A stretch of 43,348 nt of DNA. Origin: Verrucomicrobiota bacterium. Its GTDB lineage: Bacteria; Verrucomicrobiota; Verrucomicrobiia; Chthoniobacterales; UBA10450. The translations under genes and the position numbers were made by a program. Below, one piece after another: positions 8,937 to 15,920 of the stretch. The notes under the pieces were generated by a model. That model was not told the DNA's origin. It worked only from the letters and a program-made list of their open reading frames with translations, and did not search any database. Numbering within the stretch: position 1 is the first letter of the stretch; every line of letters starts with the position of its first letter. The stretch is from contig QHNR01000111.1 in the NCBI GenBank assembly GCA_003218475.1, positions 1-43,348 on the forward strand, given 5' to 3'.

Positions 8937-9686
8937 CTAGGCTCCGGTCTGGCGCCATTGCCGGCGAATTCGCACAGCCTCTCGCATGAAATTTGGGTTT
9001 CGAATTATTTTCGTAGGATTCTGCGGGGCTGATTCGCTTCGCTCGAACAGCGACAAGCAATCAATCAAGCGTCTGCCACGCCAGTTAACTAGTTCCTGAG
9101 TGATGCAATGCAGACCGTGCTGCGCGCACAAAGCGCGAAATAAATCAGCGCTCATGCTGGGGTTTCGATGGTGCGCCCAATCGAGAAGTTTCAGCTTGAT
9201 CAACGGTTTTGCTAATGCCTCCGGAAGCCGCTCGCGTGTCGTGTTAACGTATTCCCCGAAATTGGAATGATGAATGAAACCTTTCCCGCCTATTTTCAAC
9301 TTTGTTCCCAGTTCGCGCAGGTACGCTTCCACGATTTCCCGATCCGGATGCACGAAAGAATCGAAACTGAAAACGAAATCGACGGCGCCGTCGGGAATCA
9401 TCGACAACGAGCGGCCATCATTGAGATAGCAGCGCACATGGGAATCACTCGCGAAACGCCTGCGACATGCTTCGATGCATTCGCTTGAGCGATCAACGGC
9501 CCATAGCTGCTGACAATAATCTTTGAGATAATGCGTCCATCGCCCAAACCCCGGAGCAATTTCCAGAATCGTGCCGGTCGGCAGGAAATCGCGAATGCGC
9601 GGAAAAATTGTGCCGGTCCATTGCGCAGCGGAACTGCCCCAGGGCGCCGACCATTCCTCGCCCGCCTCTCTCCAATCGTACTTCAT
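8937..9686 (-). CDS. Class I SAM-dependent methyltransferase
   Basis: 249 aa from the ATG at 9686. Motif I is TILEIAPGFGRWTHYL, followed by the acidic motif LWAVDRSSECI and a motif-IV-like VDFVFSFDSFVH. The last third carries HHSNFGEY. The substrate cannot be read from sequence; the layout resembles methyltransferases found near sugar or small-molecule clusters. The track ORF begins at 9923, but its first ~79 codons translate an interspersed repeat and the tRNA fragment. The MKYDWREAGEEW start is much more likely. Confidence 0.85.
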   Translation of the reverse strand: MKYDWREAGEEWSAPWGSSAAQWTGTIFPRIRDFLPTGTILEIAPGFGRWTHYLKDYCQQLWAVDRSSECIEACRRRFASDSHVRCYLNDGRSLSMIPDGAVDFVFSFDSFVHPDREIVEAYLRELGTKLKIGGKGFIHHSNFGEYVNTTRERLPEALAKPLIKLKLLDWAHHRNPSMSADLFRALCAQHGLHCITQELVNWRGRRLIDCLSLFERSESAPQNPTKIIRNPNFMREAVRIRRQWRQTGA

Positions 9687-9718
9687 TTTTTCGCGACGGG
9701 TCCAAACCATCTCATACG

Positions 9719-9809
9719 TGTCATTCTGAGCGAAGCGAAGAATCTCTGATCCTTTAGACCGAAACACCAGAGGCCTAGACAGAGATGTTTCGCTCCGCTC
9801 AACATGACA
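9719..9809. repeat. TGTCATTC inverted-repeat element, copy 1
   Basis: A 91 bp element whose ends are imperfect inverted repeats of ~30 bp: TGTCATTCTGAGCGAAGCGA at the left and the complement of TGTCATGTTGAGCGGAGCGA at the right. It ends 9 bp before the tRNA fragment at 9819, so it sits exactly at the island edge. Related sequences occur at 33276 and 41369. Confidence 0.75.
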
Positions 9810-9818
9810 GTGGCAGCA

Positions 9819-9864
9819 TGGCTGGGGGCGGAATCGAACCGCCGACACGTGGATCTTCAGTCCA
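9819..9864 (-). other. Left att site: 3' fragment of tRNA-Phe (46 bp direct repeat)
   Basis: These 46 bp equal the 3' end of the intact tRNA-Phe gene at 29412-29457, in the same orientation, with one mismatch at 9855 (tRNA position 37, just 3' of the anticodon). The 5' half of a tRNA is missing, so this is not a working gene. A tRNA 3' end duplicated at a distance, with an integrase remnant beside it, is the classic mark of tyrosine-recombinase integration. Confidence 0.88.
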
Positions 9865-9876
9865 TGTTTCTCACGA

Positions 9877-10244
9877 ATGAACAACATAGGAAATTCTTCC
9901 GGGCGCAAGCGAAAGATCGTCATGTCTGAGAATCTGTTGCAGTGGCTTGCGCCTTATCGCTTGAAGTCCGGTCCGATCTTCGACATCGATCCGCGCAAGC
10001 GAATTGCCAAAGTCGTGAAGGCGTCCCGTGTGAAGTGGAAGCGGAACGGTCTGCGTCACAGTTTCGGCAGCTACCGCATGAGCAAATGAAGAACGAAGGA
10101 CAGGTGGCGCTGGAAATGGGCAACTCCCCGAAAGTTCTGAAAGATCATTACTTCGAGGTTGTCGATGAACGCGCGGCGCGCGAGTACTGGTCAATCAAAC
10201 CACTGCCGACTGACGACCGGAAGATTGTTGCTATCGCATCGTAG
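9877..10244 (+). pseudogene. Tyrosine recombinase (integrase), C-terminal remnant
   Basis: Only the C-terminal catalytic third remains. The first frame (from 9877) carries FDIDPRKRIAKVVKAS and the box-II-like GLRHSFGSYRMSK, then stops at 10087. The next frame continues with NEGQVALEMGNSPKVLKDHY, which holds the late His and the nucleophile-type Tyr. One missing base near 10086 would join the two. No N-terminal arm-binding or core-binding part is seen: the sequence starts within ~15 bp of the tRNA fragment, so the 5' part was lost at the island edge. It can no longer make an active enzyme. Confidence 0.8.
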
Positions 10245-10332
10245 CGACTGCTTTTCCTGCGCGCGCCAAGCTGGAAGCGGAGCGCAAACTAGGCGACTGA
10301 TTGTAATTGGCGGCGCTGGCCGCCGTCGCATT

Positions 10333-10521
10333 TTAACTTTCCTTTGTTGGGTTTGTTGTTTGTGTCGTGTCAGTGGCACCGAACAGCAATTGACGCCCGC
10401 CCTTGACGTCCTGTTTCGGAATCAGGTCATCTAGGCGAATCAATTTACCTTTTTTGCGCTTAGGCCTTTGATTTCCTGATTCTCCCGTGTGCGCATTCTC
10501 TTTGCTCTTCGGTGCACTCAC
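10333..10521 (-). CDS. Small basic ORF with DLxPxxDVKGG motif
   Basis: 62 aa. A Lys/Arg-rich N-terminal half is followed by IRLDDLIPKQDVKGG and a 20-residue Thr/Ser-rich tail. The same motif appears in the ORFs at 12138 and 19341. It resembles a leader ending in a double glycine, as in many secreted or modified peptide precursors, but no C39 peptidase, transporter or modifying enzyme lies in the window. Function unknown. It lies downstream of the DUF5681 gene on the same strand. Confidence 0.55.
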   Translation of the reverse strand: MSAPKSKENAHTGESGNQRPKRKKGKLIRLDDLIPKQDVKGGRQLLFGATDTTQTTNPTKES

Positions 10522-10643
10522 CTGGGCTTCTTGTCTTTCGAGGGATGGAACCTGCTGCTGAGGATTCCTTAATGATCGGCTGCCGACGGTCTCGCGGTTG
10601 CCATAACGTCATGCAGTAGTCATGAAAACATCATGGATGTGGG

Positions 10644-11147
10644 TTAAGCATGGGTAGAACACTGGAGTGGGTATCGACTGTACCTAACGCGTTTTGATGC
10701 GCTGGTGGGTTCAGGACAGCGCCCGGCCGTTGTCCAAACGCTTTGGAAGCGCAGGCATTCGTGGTCAGGTCTCTCGTAGTCAGGCGCTTCATGTCCGTAA
10801 TGCAAAATCAACTTGGTTCGGGGTTGTTCAAGAGTCGCGTCGAGCCTGTCAGGTGGTCGGCCATACGCATATGCAACGAATTCGCGTTGCTTCATCACGT
10901 CTGTGCTCTCTGACCATTGACGGAATATGCGCTCAATTCTCGACATCGTTTCGCCGTGGGCGTCGCTGACCATTTCGCACGAGATTTGTTGCGCCAATTT
11001 ACGAACCTCATCAAATCCACGTGGGCGCCCACTGACGTTTCTCCTTATATCGCCGCCTGTGCTGAACGGTCGCAGATTCGCCCAGCTATTCGGGTGGCTT
11101 CCGCGCCCCTTCCTCAGGTTTTTCTCAGTGTCCTGCGAATCATCCAC
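10644..11147 (-). CDS. DUF5681-like protein
   Basis: 167 aa. The N-terminal NLRPFSTGGDIRRNVSGRPRG is the DUF5681 signature (a Gly/Arg-rich opening common in phage and integrated-element genes). A helical middle follows with SRIERIFRQWSES and FVAYAYGRPPD. The last ~35 residues are rich in Arg, Ser and Thr and may be read past a decayed stop. The family is often found with phage packaging or mobile genes, which fits the position near the integrase remnant. Its molecular role is not known. Confidence 0.65.
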   Translation of the reverse strand: MDDSQDTEKNLRKGRGSHPNSWANLRPFSTGGDIRRNVSGRPRGFDEVRKLAQQISCEMVSDAHGETMSRIERIFRQWSESTDVMKQREFVAYAYGRPPDRLDATLEQPRTKLILHYGHEAPDYERPDHECLRFQSVWTTAGRCPEPTSASKRVRYSRYPLQCSTHA

Positions 11148-11194
11148 TATGAGACGTTATGACACGCGCGATAAAGTGTGTCAAAATTCGGCCG

Positions 11195-11371
11195 CGTGAA
11201 GTACTGGAAAATCATCGCTGACAATCTCAACAGTCTCAATGAGGCGCGATTATGAAAATTCATGTAAGCTTAGCGCGCCCCCCGACAAGATGCCCATTCA
11301 GATTAAGAAAGAGATCGAGCTCGAAATCGCGCACGTCCTCTTCATCGACATTGTCGGCTACTCCAAGCTGC
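11195..11371 (+). pseudogene. Relic: 5' end of a third cyclase gene with its upstream region
   Basis: Bases 11195-11290 match the upstream region of the cyclase at 13548. This includes the GTACTGG..ATCATCGCTGACAA block, itself the 5' end of a small-gene family. Bases 11290-11371 match its first ~27 codons (PIQIKKEIELEIAHVLFIDI, then GYSKL). The similarity then stops and the frame continues into unrelated sequence. This shows that a third cyclase gene or partial copy once lay here. Confidence 0.8.
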
Positions 11372-11504
11372 ATCAAGAAACGCGGTTGGAGCTTGGGTTT
11401 ATGTCTCAACCCCGGATTCTCGCGGGCGAACGATCGTCGTGCCGACGCGCATAGCGGCGAACCGGTAAGCGCACGCGGGCGAGCGGCAACGATACTTTAG
11501 TACC

Positions 11505-12056
11505 GTGAAAACATTCTTTTCGATCGTTCTCGCCGTCGCCGTCTCCCTCGGCACTGTCCAAGCGGGACACGGCGGACATGGCGGACACGGCGGACGCAGC
11601 GGATATCATGGCGGACGCGGCGGACATTTTAGCTCGATATCGCCGCGAGGCGGACACAAGTTCAGCCGAAGTGCGCCGAAATTCAGTCGTGGCACATCGG
11701 GAACATATCGAAATTGGGGTGGCCGCAAATGGAGCGGTGGTAAATGGAGCGCCGGTAAATGGGGCGGCCGCAAATGGGGCGGCGGTGGTAAATGGAGCAG
11801 CGGCAGCTGGGGCGGCGGTAGTTGGGATTGGTACCCCTCTGGGGGCTGGGGCATTCCTTACGCACTTAACTACGGCTATTATTCTTATGGGTATTACCCT
11901 TGGTATAGGTACGGACTTGGTTATCCATTCTACTGGGGTTGGGGCATTCCTTACGTGTACGCGTACTACAGCTTTTATCCTTACTGGTACTATCCTTCGT
12001 ATCGGTACGCTTATGATTATTACAATTGCTCCGTATCAAGAAGGCGATTCTTTTGA
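11505..12056 (+). CDS. Secreted Gly/His/Tyr-rich low-complexity protein
   Basis: 183 aa with a clear signal peptide (MKTFFSIVLAVAVSLGTVQA). The mature part has three zones: GHGGHGG repeats, a Trp/Gly/Lys stretch with WGGRKWSGGKW, and an aromatic tail rich in Tyr, Trp and Pro. It ends SRRRFF. No fold or enzyme motif is visible. The composition suggests a structural or matrix protein outside the cell; His-rich repeats could bind metal. Frames on both strands give long shadow ORFs because of the repetitive G+C-rich codons. Confidence 0.75.
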   Translation: MKTFFSIVLAVAVSLGTVQAGHGGHGGHGGRSGYHGGRGGHFSSISPRGGHKFSRSAPKFSRGTSGTYRNWGGRKWSGGKWSAGKWGGRKWGGGGKWSSGSWGGGSWDWYPSGGWGIPYALNYGYYSYGYYPWYRYGLGYPFYWGWGIPYVYAYYSFYPYWYYPSYRYAYDYYNCSVSRRRFF

Positions 12057-12059
12057 AAC

Positions 12060-12126
12060 CTGACTCCTTGAAATCGCCCGCATGCTCGTGCGTCTCGATC
12101 ACGTTGCCCGCGTCGTCGTAAATTCG
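12060..12126 (-). repeat. Decayed copy of the VIRVYD small-gene 3' module
   Basis: On the minus strand it reads IYDDAGNVIETHEHAGDFKE, the C-terminal module of the small-protein family whose best copy is at 25380-25634. The upstream half of the family is missing here. It lies directly downstream of the Gly/Tyr-rich gene. Confidence 0.75.
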
Positions 12127-12137
12127 TATCTGCCGAA

Positions 12138-12326
12138 TTAGTGGCTGCCTATCGTGCCTGTGCCGCCCGTGATGGGTTTGGATTCGCCCGTAACACCGCC
12201 GCCACCTTTGACGTCTTTTTCTGGCTCCAGGTCACGAATTTCCAAGTCACGAATTTTGGCCTTCTTAAGTCGGCGCCAAACCGAGCGGACTACAACGATA
12301 TTCGGCGATCGGTCCTCCATAACCAA
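12138..12326 (-). CDS. Short ORF with DLEPEKDVKGG leader-like motif, copy A
   Basis: 62 aa. The segment KIRDLEIRDLEPEKDVKGG contains a tandem 5-residue repeat (IRDLE) from a duplicated 15 bp unit. A Gly/Thr/Ser-rich tail GVTGESKPITGGTGTIGSH follows. Copy B at 19341 is identical through GVTGESK, then has a different tail ending in DH. The upstream ~25 codons may not be translated: the first Met is in doubt. The layout resembles a double-glycine leader plus variable core peptide. No biosynthetic partner is seen. Confidence 0.5.
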   Translation of the reverse strand: MVMEDRSPNIVVVRSVWRRLKKAKIRDLEIRDLEPEKDVKGGGGVTGESKPITGGTGTIGSH

Positions 12327-12719
12327 CTATTAGTAGGAACGTTTGCTTTAGGATGTTCAACTGACACATTACTCGCAAGCGTCTTGATCGTCCACCACGC
12401 TTTGAAATCGCCCGCGTGACCGTACGTCTCAATCACGTTGCCCGATTCATCATACACGCGAATCACAGCGCGATGTGAAGTGGCAGCGGCTGCGAGCACT
12501 CTATGGTGTCGGAGAGGCGGTTATTGAATGTGAGCCGTGCTGAAGAAGTGGACACCGCGCCAGGGGAGTCCCCGTAACCTTGGCCTCGCAGTCGCTCAAC
12601 TATCAGTGCCGATTGGAATCCTAATTGCGTTTGGCCCACCGTACCACAGCCGACCGAATGGCAGCGCATCGGAAATCAGATCGACGCCGTGATGATCTTT
12701 GCGCGGGCGGACTTCGTAA
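12138..12719. repeat. Duplicated block, copy A
   Basis: Bases 12177-12480 match 19386-19689 at a constant offset of 7209 with very few mismatches. Bases 12481-12719 match 19769-20007 at offset 7288. The 79 bp at 19690-19768 are absent here. The block holds the DVKGG ORF, a diverged VIRVYD module, a GC-rich spacer and the YEVRPRKD module. The last of these forms the C-terminus of the secreted protein at 12596. Confidence 0.9.
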
Positions 12720-13396
12720 ACGTGTTGTGGGCTAGTCATCACAACGGCCAGCGATTGGTGCCCTGTATCAAACAGCAGCAGACCGGTTACGCGCACTAAC
12801 AGTTTCCCAATTGGATTCTTCTTACTAGGTTTCTTCCAACTAGCGTCGATCAAAGGGTTCAACTCATCTCTAGCGAAGTTCGGGTGGCCATCAAGGCGAA
12901 CACGCGGAGTAAATTCTGCCGTCACGGAATGACGCTCGTCTTTCGCCAACGTGCGATGCTTTATCCTGGGATCAACCAACACGATATGGTTATCCGTGTT
13001 CGCTGGGTCAGTAAGCTCGCAATTTGCGCTTTCGCGGCTTCCTATTCTGGCTGTGAGTGCCCAGGCGACGACCGTGACTTTTTGGCCTTCGCCTAACTGT
13101 TTCAATTCGTCGCGACTTCCATACTGAGTGAGATTCGTTGGATGATGTGGCAGATCTTTCATCCATTGAATGCTTCGCAGGACCGATTGTTCATCGTCCG
13201 ACCGGATATTCTTTCGCTTGTTTAGTTCTGGATCACAGGGGTGATCTGGGTCGGGCGGGCCGCACCCTTCATCCGGGCAGTGGGCAACGTCCGCAATGCC
13301 TTTCGGACAGGGTCTGTCCGGGCAGGGCTGCTGCGGGTTAGCAGGTGCACAGAAAACAAACAACGAGAGAAAAAGTATTGGGAGGATTCGTTTCAT
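12596..13396 (-). CDS. Secreted hypothetical protein with repeat-derived C-terminus
   Basis: 266 aa with a signal peptide (MKRILPILFLSLFVFCAPAN). A Pro/Cys-rich segment (CPDRPCPKG, CPDEGCGPP) follows, then a beta-type domain of about 120 residues with DNHIVLVDP, VTAEFTPRVRLDGHP and LLVRVTGLLLFD. The domain pattern recalls secreted proteins of unknown role found in soil bacteria. The last ~40 residues (YEVRPRKDHHGVDLISDALP onward) lie in the duplicated block and equal the N-terminal module of the small-protein family at 25380 and 28831. The C-terminus was therefore acquired from, or shares origin with, that family. Confidence 0.7.
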   Translation of the reverse strand: MKRILPILFLSLFVFCAPANPQQPCPDRPCPKGIADVAHCPDEGCGPPDPDHPCDPELNKRKNIRSDDEQSVLRSIQWMKDLPHHPTNLTQYGSRDELKQLGEGQKVTVVAWALTARIGSRESANCELTDPANTDNHIVLVDPRIKHRTLAKDERHSVTAEFTPRVRLDGHPNFARDELNPLIDASWKKPSKKNPIGKLLVRVTGLLLFDTGHQSLAVVMTSPQHVYEVRPRKDHHGVDLISDALPFGRLWYGGPNAIRIPIGTDS

Positions 13397-13454
13397 AGCT
13401 GGTTCATATCACTTTGTCATTGCCGTGTGGAGATCAATGAGGCAAAATCCCCCG

Positions 13455-13513
13455 CGTAAAGTACTGGGAAATCATCGCTGACAAGCTCAACAGCCTGAAT
13501 GAGGCGCAATTAT
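13455..13513 (+). pseudogene. 5' fragment of the WEIIADNL small gene
   Basis: It reads KYWEIIADKLNSLNEAQL then stop. This matches the first codons of the small gene at 18330 and the similar fragment at 11198. It lies 35 bp before the cyclase start, so it may now serve as leader or promoter-proximal sequence. Confidence 0.65.
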
Positions 13514-13547
13514 GAAATTCACGTAATCTTAGGGCCCCCCGGACAAG

Positions 13548-15920
13548 ATGCCCATTCAGATCAAGAACGAGATCCAGCTCGAAATCGCCCATGTCTTGTT
13601 CATAGACATTGTAGGCTACTCGAAGCTTTCGATTAGCGACCAGCACGCGGCGGTTGAAGAGCTAACCCGGATTGTTCGCGCGTCGGAACAGTTTCAACGA
13701 GCCGAAGCCGCGAGCCGTTTGACCAGGATCCCAACCGGCGACGGGATGGCGCTGGCATTTTACACGACTCCGGAAGCGCCTGCGCAATGCGCGGTGGAGA
13801 TCAGCCGCGCTCTCAAGGAACATCCGCGTCTGCAACTTCGGATGGGAATCCACAGCGGGCTAGTTGGCGGGGTGGTCGATGTAAACGAACGGGCCAATCT
13901 CGCGGGCGCTGGCCTTAACGTGGCGCAGCGAGTGATGGATTGCGGCGACGCCGGGCACATTCTTCTATCCAAACACGTCGCTGAAGATCTGGAAGAATAC
14001 CAGAGGTGGCGACCGTTCCTGCACGATCTTGGTTCGTGCGAAGTGAACCACGGGGTGCGCGTCTCGGTCGTGAACCTCTATGACGATCAATTCGGCAATG
14101 CGAAGCTGCCGCAGAGATTTGAGACGGCGCAGAAACGCCGGAAGCGTCTGCGCTGGGCGACAATCGCAGCAGCGTTGCTTGCGCTCTCGGCAATTGTCGC
14201 GGGTGCGGTAGTATTTTCCCGTAATCGCGAGCGATCGACGCTGGCAGCGCCGGAGAAAAGCATCGCTGTTCTCCCATTCGGAAACCTGAGCCGCGATGCT
14301 GAGAACGCTTACTTTGCCGAAGGTATCCAGGACGAAATCCTGACGCGTTTATCCAAGATCGCCGACTTGAAGGTCATCTCGCGCACGTCCACACAACATT
14401 ACAAAAGCGCGCCGGAAAACCTGCGTGAGATCGCAAAGCAACTTGGTGTCGCTCACATCCTGGAAGGAAGTGTGCAGAAGAGCGGCGACGCAGTGCGCGT
14501 AAACGTGCAGCTAATCAAAGCAGCGAATGATTCCCATCTTTGGGCCGATACGTTTGATCGCAAATTGACCGATATCTTTTCGGTCGAGAGTGAGGTCGCC
14601 AAATCGATTGCTGAGCAGCTACAGGCGAAACTTACTGGCCAGGAAGAGCAAATCATCGGTGCCAAACCAACAGATAATCCTGAAGCTTACGATGCCTACC
14701 TGCGTGGGCTGGCTTATACCCTAAAGACTGTCGACACACCCGCCAATGCCCTCGCCGCGCAGAAATATCTCAAAGAAGCAGTGCGGTTGGATCCGAAGTT
14801 CGCCCTTGCCTGGGCGCACCTCTCAATCGTTGATTCGCGCAACTACCGCCAACAGAGTCTTCAGCCAACGGTCGCCCTCCGTGAAGAGGCGCGGCAAGCC
14901 GCCGAAACCGCCCTCACTCTTCAGCCCAATCTCGGCGAGGCCGTATTGGCGAAGGGATCCTACTACTACTTTTGTCTGAAAGATTATGACACAGCAGTGC
15001 GTTACTTTGAACAAGCACGTCAACTCCTACCGAATAGCAGCAGAATTCCAGAATCGCTGGCCTATTTGGAGCGGAGGCGAGGCCAGTGGGACAGGAGCGA
15101 GTCGTACTTCAACGAAGCCGAGAAGCTTGACCCGCGCAACCTTCACCTACTCACGCAGCACGCGGTTACCTATATCTCTCGTCGTCGTTTCCCAGAAGCG
15201 CTGCAGAAACTTGACCAGGTTCTGAATATCACACCGGACGACGTGGATGCTCTCGCGCTAAAGGCGCTTATCGCACAAGCCGAGGGTGATCTGCCACGTG
15301 CTGCTGCACTACTCGCTCCGCTGCATCCGAACGCCGACAACCCCGACGCCTTGGGAACACAAGTGTACCAAGCGATCTTGGAGCGCCGCCCTGCACCGGT
15401 CATCCCTCGGCTAAAGGAAATACTCGCCAAGCCCGATCCAGCGTTGGGTTATAGCAATGGCGAGCTGCGCTTTTTTTTAGGCTGGGCGCAGGAAGTCGCC
15501 GGCGACCTTGCCGCCGCCCAGGAAAGTTGGCGACAAGCGCGCAGCGAACTGGAACCTCTCCTCAAAGAACAGCCGGAAAATTATTACCTGATTGGAGATC
15601 TCGCGCTCTTCAATATGGGTCTCGGTGACAAAGCCGCCGCGTTGGCTCTGTCGGAGCGGGCCATGGCCGCGAATCCGATCGAGAAAGACCCCTCGACTGG
15701 TCCTTGGTCGCTCGAGATCCTCGCCCGGGTGGCGGCGCAGATGGGGGAGCCCGACCGCGCCATCGCCGCTTTACAGAAACTACTTTCGATACCGTACGCC
15801 GGCTCAATGAGTACAATCATGCCGCTCACTCCAGCGCTGCTCCGGCTCGATCCAATGTTCGATCCGCTCCGGAGTGACCCGCGTTTTCAGAAACTCGCCG
15901 CGTCGCCCGCGCTGAAATGA
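13548..15920 (+). CDS. Class III cyclase / TolB-like / TPR sensor protein, copy 1
   Basis: 790 aa. Residues 10-190 form a class III adenylate/guanylate cyclase domain with metal Asp20 (FIDIVGYSKL) and Asp65 (PTGDGMAL), plus Asn124 and Arg128 in GLNVAQRVM. The usual substrate-selecting residues are changed (R or I before PTGDG, G before LN), so the product, or activity at all, is uncertain. A membrane helix lies at 201-225. Residues 235-360 hold a TolB-like domain (KSIAVLPFGNLS, AHILEGSVQKSGDAVRVNVQ), and the rest is TPR repeats. The layout suggests an inner-membrane protein with a cytoplasmic cyclase and extracytoplasmic sensing part. It overlaps the next cyclase by 4 bp. Confidence 0.92.
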   Translation: MPIQIKNEIQLEIAHVLFIDIVGYSKLSISDQHAAVEELTRIVRASEQFQRAEAASRLTRIPTGDGMALAFYTTPEAPAQCAVEISRALKEHPRLQLRMGIHSGLVGGVVDVNERANLAGAGLNVAQRVMDCGDAGHILLSKHVAEDLEEYQRWRPFLHDLGSCEVNHGVRVSVVNLYDDQFGNAKLPQRFETAQKRRKRLRWATIAAALLALSAIVAGAVVFSRNRERSTLAAPEKSIAVLPFGNLSRDAENAYFAEGIQDEILTRLSKIADLKVISRTSTQHYKSAPENLREIAKQLGVAHILEGSVQKSGDAVRVNVQLIKAANDSHLWADTFDRKLTDIFSVESEVAKSIAEQLQAKLTGQEEQIIGAKPTDNPEAYDAYLRGLAYTLKTVDTPANALAAQKYLKEAVRLDPKFALAWAHLSIVDSRNYRQQSLQPTVALREEARQAAETALTLQPNLGEAVLAKGSYYYFCLKDYDTAVRYFEQARQLLPNSSRIPESLAYLERRRGQWDRSESYFNEAEKLDPRNLHLLTQHAVTYISRRRFPEALQKLDQVLNITPDDVDALALKALIAQAEGDLPRAAALLAPLHPNADNPDALGTQVYQAILERRPAPVIPRLKEILAKPDPALGYSNGELRFFLGWAQEVAGDLAAAQESWRQARSELEPLLKEQPENYYLIGDLALFNMGLGDKAAALALSERAMAANPIEKDPSTGPWSLEILARVAAQMGEPDRAIAALQKLLSIPYAGSMSTIMPLTPALLRLDPMFDPLRSDPRFQKLAASPALK

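Noticed and set aside
9819-9864. A second tRNA-Phe gene
   Set aside because: Only the 3' 46 bases are present. The acceptor 5' strand and D arm are missing, so it is an att remnant.
9687-9923. N-terminal extension of the methyltransferase ORF
   Set aside because: These codons translate the TGTCATTC repeat and the tRNA fragment; the family start is at 9686.
10159-10434. Plus-strand ORF after the integrase remnant
   Set aside because: Cys/Arg-rich without a start context, and overlaps the better supported DVKGG ORF on the other strand.
11578-12063. 161 aa plus-strand ORF with ANGAVVNGAPVNGAA repeats
   Set aside because: A shifted reading of the Gly/Trp-rich gene at 11505, which has the signal peptide and the better start.
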